Position numbers and translations under genes: made by a program
Source of the DNA: Nemania diffusa
Lineage: Eukaryota > Ascomycota > Sordariomycetes > Xylariales > Xylariaceae
Direction: 5' to 3'
DNA length: 64,000 nt
NCBI GenBank assembly: GCA_038501195.1
Contig: JBBPUQ010000001.1
Location: 4,898,001 to 4,962,000, forward strand
Shown here: positions 56,837 through 64,000 of the stretch, piece after piece
Numbering within the stretch: position 1 is the stretch's first letter
Layout: every line of letters begins with the position of its first letter
The notes under the pieces: generated by a model
The model's database searches: none
What the model was told of the DNA's origin: nothing
Seen by the model: the letters and a program-made list of their open reading frames with translations, nothing else

Positions 56837-57071
56837 TTATTATATAAAGTTTATAAAAAAAGCAAAGCTTTAAATAAATAAAGCTATATTATATAAAAAA
56901 TTTACAAATAAAAAAATAAAAAAAAAAGTTAAAAATTTTTTTATAAAAAAATTATTTATATATATATATATAAAACAGTTTAAAATAATAATAAATAAAA
57001 TTACTTATTTAATTAAGTAATAAAACTATTTAATTTATTTAAATAATTAAATTAATATTAATTAATTGTAA
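56837..57071. repeat. LTR at the left end of copy D
   Basis: It begins TTATTATATAAAGTTTATAA and contains AGCAAAGC, AAATAAATAAAGCTATATTA, an interrupted A-run, the TATATA block and AAACAGTTT, and ends near ATTAATTGTAA. It differs from the other LTRs by small indels as well as transitions. Its start abuts the broken end of copy C. Confidence 0.82.
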
Positions 57072-60000
57072 TTATTTTTTTTTTAAAAAAAAATAACTTA
57101 TTTATAAATTATAAAAATTAAATATATAAGCTTTAATTAATTACTTTTTAACAAAAAAAAAAATCGCTTTAAATATTTATTATATTATTAATTATTAAGT
57201 TTTTTTTTTTTTTAAATTATAATATAGCTTTTTTATATATTAATATTGCTATTTTTTTTAATATTATATTTTAAATATATTTTTTATATACTTTTTTCTT
57301 TTTTTATAAAATTAATAAATTATTATTTTTATAAAATCTTTTAATAATATTATTTTAAATTATTTATAGCTAATTATTTAATTTTAATAAAAGTTTAACT
57401 ATATTTAAATTGTTATTATAAAGTTTTTTTAATAATATAAAACTATTTCAAAAGTTTTTAATATAATATTATTTATTATTAATATTTTAATTTTTTTAAT
57501 TAATTTAATATTATAGTTTTTAATAATATAATTATATTATATATATTTTTTTTATTTTAAATTTTTTTTTATTTTTAAATTTAAATATTTTATTTTTAAA
57601 ATTATTGCTTTTTTAATTTATTAACAAATTGTTAAAATATTTTAATAATTAATTAATATAATATTAATTAATTGCTTTTTATAAAAAAAAAACTTATAAT
57701 ATAAATATATCGCTATTTTTTTTTTAAATTTTATATATTTATTATATTATTAAATAATTAAATTTATTTAAAAATTTATTAATTATTTAAAATTGTTATT
57801 TTTTTAATATAAATATATAATTATTTATATTAAAATTAAAATTTTAATACTTTTTATTAACTTATATAATTATATAATATTATATATATTTTAGTTTTTT
57901 TTTTATAAAATTTATAAATTATATAATTTTTTATATTTTGTTTTAAATATTAAATTATAATATTTTTTTAACTTTTAATAAATTTTTTAGTTTTTTTTAA
58001 ATTATATAATTTTTTTAGTTAAAATAAAATAATATTAAAAAATTTATTTTAATTTTATAAAAAAATAGTTTTATAAATTTATAAAATAATAATATTTATA
58101 TATAATTTATTATAAAAATTTGTTTAAATTAATTATTTTAATAATAACTAATATAAAATTAAAACTATTAATTTAAATATTTATTTATAATTTTAGTTTA
58201 TTTTATAATTTTATAATAATTTATAAATATTAAAATATATTAAACTTTTATAATTTTATATAGTTTATTTATAAAAATAAATATAAACTAAAATTTTTTA
58301 TTAAAAATTATTATAATTAATATTTTAAAAACTTTAAAAAAACTTTTATAATATATTTATATAATATTTTTTATAATTATTTACAAAATATATAATATAA
58401 TTTATATTTTTTTTTAATTAATTTATTATAATTAATATATTATTATAACTATATTTATTTTTAAATATTTGTTTAAAGTTTATAACTAAATATTTTTAAA
58501 TATAATTTAAAACAAAAAAAAAAATAAACTTGTTAAATATTTTATTATATAAAACTTTTATAAAATAATATTTTATATAATTAAAAATATATATGTTATA
58601 ATATTTTTTAAATTTAAATTATTAATAATATTTTATAAAAAGTTTATATATTTTTTTTTTTTTTAAATATATAATAAATATTTTATTATATATTTTTTAA
58701 ATAAATTAAATATATAAATATAAAAAATCAAAAACTATAAATTTTTTATTATAAATAATTAAACTATTAATTAATTGTTATAAGTTATTTTTATTAATAG
58801 AAATTTTTTTGTAATAAATTTTTATATTAAAGTTTTTTTTGTTTTTTTTAAATATTTTTACAATTAATTAAAAACTTAACAAAACTTTTATATTTTTTTA
58901 TAATTTTATAACAAATAATTTTATTTAAAATATTATTTATATAAATATATTATAAACTATATTATTTAATAATTAAAAAATTATTAAATATTTTTATACT
59001 TTTTTTTTTTTTTTTTATATAATAAAGTTTTTATATTTTTTTATTAAAGCATTAATTAATACATTTTTTTTTTTAAAACAGTAAATAATATAAAAGTTAT
59101 ATTTTATAAACAATTTTATTTATTTTATTTGTTATAAATTTAAATACTATTTTTAATTAAAATATTTTAAAATTTAATAATTTATTATTATTAAAAAAAA
59201 CTTAATATAACTATTAATTAATTTAAATTATTATTTTTTAAAAGTTAAAAATATTATAAATATTTTTTTATTAAAAATTTTATAATTTAATTTAATATTA
59301 TATAAAATTTTAAAATAATATATAATAAAATATTAATTATTTTTATATTTTTAAAATAAAATATTTATAATTATATTATTAAAAATATTAGTTTTAATTT
59401 TAATAAATAAATTATATTTATAATATTATAATATTAAATAAAATATAAAAACTTTTTTTAATTATAAAAATATTTAGTTATATTTATTAATTTATAAAAA
59501 AACTGCTTTTTTTTTTATTAGTTATATTATAAAATTAATAATTTAATTATAATTTTTTACAAACTTTTTATAAAAATTACAAAACTTTAAAAAAAATTAT
59601 ACTTTTTTTATAATTATAAAAGTTTTTTAATTTTTTATTATTTTTATTTTAGTTAAATTAATTTAAATATTATTTATATTAATAATATATTTTAAAAATT
59701 TAATTTTTATAATATAAAATTTAAACTTTTTTAAATTTATTTAAAATTTTATAACATATAATTATTATAATATTATTTATATATATTTTTAATAATTTTT
59801 TAAATTAATTAAATAAATAAATATATTATTTATATATATATTATAAAAATTATTTAAATAATTAAATAATATATTGTTAATATATTTTTAAAATATAATA
59901 AAACTATTAATAAAACTAAATAAAAATATTTTATATTTAAAAAATTTATAACAAATATAAAAAGTTATTAAATTTTTTTATTTAAGTTTTATATATATTT

Positions 60001-63000
60001 AATTAAATATTTATTTTATATTTAATTTAATAAATATATTAATTTTAAAAAGTTATAACAGTATTTTTTTAATTAAAAATAAAAAATATTTGTTTTTTTT
60101 TATTAATTTATTAAATTTTTAATAATTTATATAAAATTTAAACTTTTTTTTTAGTTTTTTTATAAATAATATAAAAAAAGTATAAAATATATTATTAAAT
60201 TTAATAAATTTTTTATATAAATTATTAATTAAATATTTATAAATAGTTTTTAATTTATTTAATAATATTTTATATAAAAAACTATATTAAAAATTATTAA
60301 AAGTTTTATTTTTAATAAATTTTATTTTATAATTTATTTTAAACTAATAAAATAAAAAAATATTAAACTTTATTTTATTAAATATATATAATAAATTATA
60401 ATATTTTTTAAAAATTATTTATAAAGTTTTTTTATAAAGCTTTTTTTTTTTTTATTAAAAAAAGCTTTTTTTTTATTATTAATAAATTTATTAATTTTAT
60501 AAATAATTATAATTTATATTTTTTATATAAAATTATTATATAAAACTATTATATTAAATATAATTATAATAATATTAATTATTTTTATTAAAAGTTTAAT
60601 TTTATATTATTTTAATTTATTTTGTTATATTTTATAAAAATTTAAACTATTAACTTTTTAATATAAAATAATTTTTTTGTTTTTTTTTTAAGTTTTTTTT
60701 TTTTTTAGTTTTGTAAAAAAAATCAAACTATTATTTAAATTATATTATATTTTAGCTATATTTTTTTTAATAAAATCAAATTGTTTAATAATCAAAATTT
60801 AAAATGTTATTTAATTTTTTTTAATATTTTTTTATTAATATAGTTGTTGTTTTTTTTTTTAAAAAAATTTTATATTTTTATAATTAATATTTATTTAATA
60901 TTTAAAACTTATAAATTATATTTTTACTTAATTTATATTTAAGCTTTAATTAAAATATTAATTAAAAAAATAATTAAGTAAAAATATTAACATATATTTT
61001 TAATAATTAAAAAATATATTATATTTTTAAAACTAAAATTTTTTAATAATTATTTTATATATTTAAAAAAATATTACTGCTAAAAATATATTTTTAAACT
61101 TTTTTTTTTATATTTATAAAAATATTAATAAAATAATTTTAATATTTTATTTTTTTTTATTATTATATTTAAAAATTAATTAAAAATAAAATTAAATAAT
61201 TATAAAAAAGTTTAATATTTTTACAATTTTTTTTATAAATAACATATTTATATTTATATATATATTTACTTTTATATTTTTAAAAAAATTTTTAATAATT
61301 AATAAAAATTTATTACTACTTATAATATATATATATAATAAAAGTTGTTTTTTTAAATATTTATTTATTAAATTTAATTTGTTATTTATATAATTTTTTT
61401 GTAATATTTTTTTTAAATAAAAGTTTAATTTATTTAAAGTTATTTTTTTAATATTTTATTTTTTTTAGTTTTTTTTATACTATTTTTTAAAACTTTTGCT
61501 TTATTATAAAAACTAACAAATATAATTATAATATTTTATAAATATGTTTTTTTTTAATACTATTTAATAAATAGTTTTTTAAAATATATTTTTTTTATTA
61601 ATAATTAAAATATTTGTTTTTTTTTATTAGTTTTAATAATTTAAAATTATTTAAAATATTATAGCTTTAAATTATTAAAGTTTTAATATTATTATTACTA
61701 GCTTTAATATTATTATTTTTATTACTAATTATATTTTTTAAAAAATTATTAATATTATTATAAATAATATATTAGTTAAACTTGTTTATATTATTAAAAA
61801 AAATTAACTAATTAATTTTATATTTAATATTATATTTTTTATTATTTATATATATTTAATAAATTAATTAAATATAAAATTTAATATATTAATTAAAAAA
61901 AATATTATTATTTAAATAAACAAAAAAAATATTTAATAATTTATTACATAATTTATTTTTAAAATATTTTTTTTATTTTTTTTTTTTTAATTTAGTTTTT
62001 TTAACTAATTAAATAAAATTAATTTTAAAGTTAAAAAAAATAACTAAAATATAATTATTAAAATTAAAAAACTTTTATTTTAATTTAAACTTTTTGTTAA
62101 TATTTATATTTTTGTAACTTTTTTTTAAATAGTTAAAAAATATTTTAACAATAATTAATTAATTAAAATAGTTTTTAATTAAATATAAAAATAAATATTT
62201 AATAACTTTATTATTAATATAAGCTTTAATATTAATTATTTTTGTAATATTATTAACAAATTAATTTTTATTAATAATTAGTCGATTTTTTATAATATAT
62301 AGTTATATTTTAAATTTAATATTATTTTTGTTTTTATTATTATAAAAAATAAATATAAATATTTTAATTAATTTATAAAATTTTTTATTTGTTTAAATAA
62401 ATTTTAAAATATTATTTTTATAAAAAAATAAATTAATAATATATTAATTAATTTTATTTAATAATTTTTAAATATAATTATATTTAATAATAGCTATTTT
62501 TAATTTTTAAAATAAATAATTAATAATTTATTTAAAATAAAAATTAAAAGTAAGTTTTTTTTTATTATTTTTTATTAAACAATTTAATTGTTTTTTTTTA
62601 TTAATTATAATTTTATTAAACTTTTTAGTTTAATTAACAAAAGTTTTTATATATTAAATAAATAATATAGCTAAATTATATAAATTTTTAATTTATTATT
62701 AATATATTATTATTATTAAAAATTTAACTTTTATTTTTTAAAATAAAATATTAAAATGTTTAATTAAATTAACAAAAATATTTTTATTAATTAATTTATT
62801 AAATTTAAACTAGATTTTTTTTTTTAACAAAATAACAAAAATAAAAAAAAAAGCGATTTTATTAAGTTTATATAATTTAGCAGTATATTTTTTTAATAAA
62901 TAGTTAATTTTTTAAAAAAAGTTTTTTTAGTTTAAAATATAATATTTATATATAAAAAAAAAGTTTTATATTTAATTTTAAAAACTTTTTATTAAAAAAG

Positions 63001-63140
63001 TTAAAATAATTAATTTATTATTGTTTTTAGTTTTTATAATAATTAAAATATTTTAACTAAATCTTTTAAAATATATTTAAATATTAATTTTTATATAAAA
63101 AGTTAAAAAAAACTATTTATTATTTATAATTATAAATAAT
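56837..63140. mobile_element. Copy D: diverged, right-truncated copy of the copy A family (6.3 kb)
   Basis: It begins with a family LTR (56837-57071) and aligns with copy A through the equivalent of about 17640. Similarity ends near 63140, so about 170 bp of interior and the right LTR are missing. Compared with A and C it carries more insertions, deletions and A/T transversions, and more retained G/C (AAAGCTTTTT at about 60437, ATCGCT at 57164 and 57708, TTGTTG near 60845). It is therefore a more distant lineage, not just a less mutated twin. It contains the 16217-17640 part that copy C lacks. There are no open frames. Confidence 0.83.
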
Positions 63141-64000
63141 ATAAGAGCTAAAAAAAAACAATTAATATAGCATATATAAAAATATTATATATTTAAAAAA
63201 AAATATTAAGCTAAAAAAAAAAAAAAAAAAAAGATTAAGTTTATAACAATAAGTTTAATTATATATAAGTTTTTTTTTTTGTAATAAATATTTTTTTTAT
63301 TGTTTTAATATTATTTGTTATATTTTTATTGTTTATTTTTAGTATAATAAAGTAAATATTTGCTACAAAATATAATAAATATTTTAATATATTTTTTATA
63401 TACTATTTTTTTATATAGTATATATAATTTAATTATAACTATTTTTTTGTTTATTTAAAGTTTGTTTTAAATTTGCAGTAATTATAAAGCTAATAAATAA
63501 TTTAAACTTTTTAAAACTTAATTTTATAAAGTTATATTTAATTAAATTTAGTATAATTGTTGTTTTTATAGTTTAATTTAATTTGTTTTTTTTTAAAAGT
63601 TTTTAATTAATATTTTAATTATTTAAATAGTTTTGTTTTATTAAAATAACTATTATAATATTGTTATAACAAAGTAAAAAAGTTATAAAAGTTAATAGCA
63701 AAATATTATATATTATTTAAATTTTAGCTTTTTTAGCTTATTTTATAAAATAGTTTTTTATATTAAATTTATAAAAACAAAATCTTTTTAACTTTTTATT
63801 TTTTATTATTAATATTTAAGTTTATAATTTTTTTATTTAAATGTTTGTACTTTTGTTTAAATAGTAAATTATTTGTATATTTTTATAGTTAATTTATATA
63901 AAATTAATGTGTTTTTTTTTACTAGTTTAATAGTTTTAATAAATAAATATAATTTTTACATTTTAAAATTTTATATAATATTTATATAAAAAAATAATTA
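63141..64000. other. Unassigned DNA right of copy D
   Basis: This 0.86-kb stretch matches no other part of the window that I could recognise. Its residual G/C is like that of element 1's interior (AGC, ACT, GTT, TGTAC). It includes A20 at 63213-63232 and a hairpin at 63397-63424. No open frame or RNA gene is seen. The sharp change at 63140 suggests another element inserted into, or recombined with, copy D. Confidence 0.6.
63397..63424. repeat. 10-bp-arm hairpin
   Basis: TATATACTAT and ATAGTATATA are perfect reverse complements separated by eight bases (mostly T). The stem keeps a C-G pair. It could be a chance palindrome in AT-rich DNA, but the arm length and the retained ACT/AGT are notable. 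Confidence 0.5.

Noticed and set aside
63397..63424. tRNA-like or structured RNA hairpin
   Set aside because: There is only one 10-bp stem, with no cloverleaf, no anticodon arm and no conserved A or B box.
1..64000. Mitochondrial or apicoplast genome
   Set aside because: Such genomes are AT-rich but keep dense tRNA, rRNA and respiratory or ribosomal genes. None is seen, and LTR pairs with transition-only divergence fit nuclear RIP instead.

Overview
The window is almost pure A and T (well above 90 % by eye; many 60-base lines contain no G or C). I could support no protein-coding gene, tRNA, rRNA, CRISPR array or operon in it. Stop codons from TAA/TTA saturate all six frames. The only open frame near 70 codons (25089-25298) is a shadow of a T-rich low-complexity tract. 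What can be supported is repeat structure: decayed LTR retrotransposons and short tandem arrays. This is the picture of an AT-isochore, possibly a centromere or pericentromere, in a filamentous ascomycete whose repeats have been destroyed by C-to-T mutation of the RIP (repeat-induced point mutation) type. The organism assignment is inference from composition and mutation pattern, because no gene is left to place it.

Layout. 44-5963 is a complete LTR element, called element 1 here. It has two 310-bp LTRs that align with no gaps and differ only by transitions, and it is flanked by TTTTT. 5969-11335 is unassigned A-rich DNA with two 12-bp tandem arrays in opposite orientation. 11336-18039 is a complete copy (copy A) of a second LTR family, with LTRs of about 234 bp. 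18040-25039 is unassigned, with a 45-bp duplication and a 9-bp array inside an inverted repeat. 25040-25300 is a pyrimidine tract opening with T30. 25301-51980 is unassigned, with several minisatellites; 32-38 kb is its G/C-poorest part and 39-50 kb keeps somewhat more G/C. 51981-56836 (copy C) and 56837-63140 (copy D) are two further copies of the second family, head to tail, each missing its right end. 63141-64000 is unassigned.

The most informative observation is the LTR comparison. In element 1 there are 61 differences over 310 aligned bases. All are C/T or G/A, they affect both strands about equally, and they are arranged asymmetrically: in the inner half of the left LTR, 39 of 40 differing sites have lost their G/C while the right LTR keeps it. 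The G/C that survives lies mainly in ApC, GpC (and GpT on the other strand) contexts, plus scattered TCG. This suggests a dependence on the base 5' of the cytosine, which is not the textbook CpA-only description of RIP. No functional gene system is visible; the window is best read as a record of a genome-defence mutator acting on nested retroelements.
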